Positions 23,699 to 23,703 of a DNA stretch of 23,703 nt are shown piece after piece. The DNA comes from SLQH01 sp964612995. GTDB taxonomy: Bacteria; Planctomycetota; UBA11346. A model generated the notes under the pieces. The model was not told the origin of the DNA and did no database searches. It worked only from the letters and a program-made list of their open reading frames with translations. Location of the stretch: NCBI GenBank assembly GCA_964612995.1, contig CAZTGE010000060.1:1-23703 (forward strand), in the 5' to 3' direction. Made by a program: the position numbers and the translations under genes. Position 1 is the first letter of the stretch. Each line of letters begins with the position of its first letter.

Positions 23699-23703
23699 AT
23701 TGT

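Noticed and set aside
23612..23703. Zur operator ahead of znuA
   Set aside because: No AT-rich palindrome of the known Zur types was found; the region is cut by the window edge.

Overview
The window is GC-rich, densely coded DNA with SD-led, often overlapping genes. It carries two large Hanks-type Ser/Thr kinases, a DUF1207-type outer-membrane protein, an L-fucose-isomerase-family protein and a DUF721 protein. That mix fits the Planctomycetes/Verrucomicrobia/Chlamydiae/Lentisphaerae (PVC) superphylum or a neighbour. No rRNA, tRNA or other taxonomic marker is present, so this is only a lean. A run of exactly 100 N marks a scaffold join, so this looks like a draft or metagenome assembly.

Left block (1-4954, minus strand): a GT4 glycosyltransferase of the sucrose/sucrose-phosphate-synthase type with a recognisable promoter, then a membrane-anchored Ser/Thr kinase, and upstream of that a small TPR-like gene broken by the N gap. 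The gap is flanked by the same 17 bases on both sides. Collapsing it gives one uninterrupted reading frame, so the gap is very probably an unmerged contig overlap. The N-terminus of the gene also appears frameshifted.

Central island (5093-13236, the only plus-strand genes): a complete type II Wadjet (JetABCD) anti-plasmid operon: JetA (DUF2397), JetB (DUF2398), JetC (MukB/SMC-like ATPase) and JetD (DUF3323/DUF2399 TOPRIM nuclease). All junctions overlap by 1 or 4 bases. Two things stand out. JetB ends in a QLDLF motif that matches the beta sliding-clamp binding consensus. A fifth, 69-residue gene follows with an ATGA overlap to jetD; it looks like the head and tail of a Snf2-type helicase joined by a large internal deletion. 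The island is followed by about 420 bp of non-coding DNA with a two-hairpin repeat that also occurs at the start of the window.

Right block (13661-23611, minus strand): a signalling group of a coiled-coil membrane protein, a small two-helix membrane protein, a CheY-like receiver and a fusion of a CheX/CheC-like phosphatase domain to a Ser/Thr kinase. The receiver and fusion genes overlap by 8 bases. Upstream of these lies an L-fucose-isomerase-family gene coupled to a DUF1207 outer-membrane protein. Then come a DUF721 protein amid short tandem repeats, and a tightly overlapping zinc-uptake operon (ZnuA-ZnuC-ZnuB type).

The genes on both sides of the Wadjet island run on the opposite strand, and both flanks carry Ser/Thr kinases. 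The operon therefore looks like a defence cassette placed among signalling and metabolic genes, but no integrase, transposase or target-site duplication was seen.
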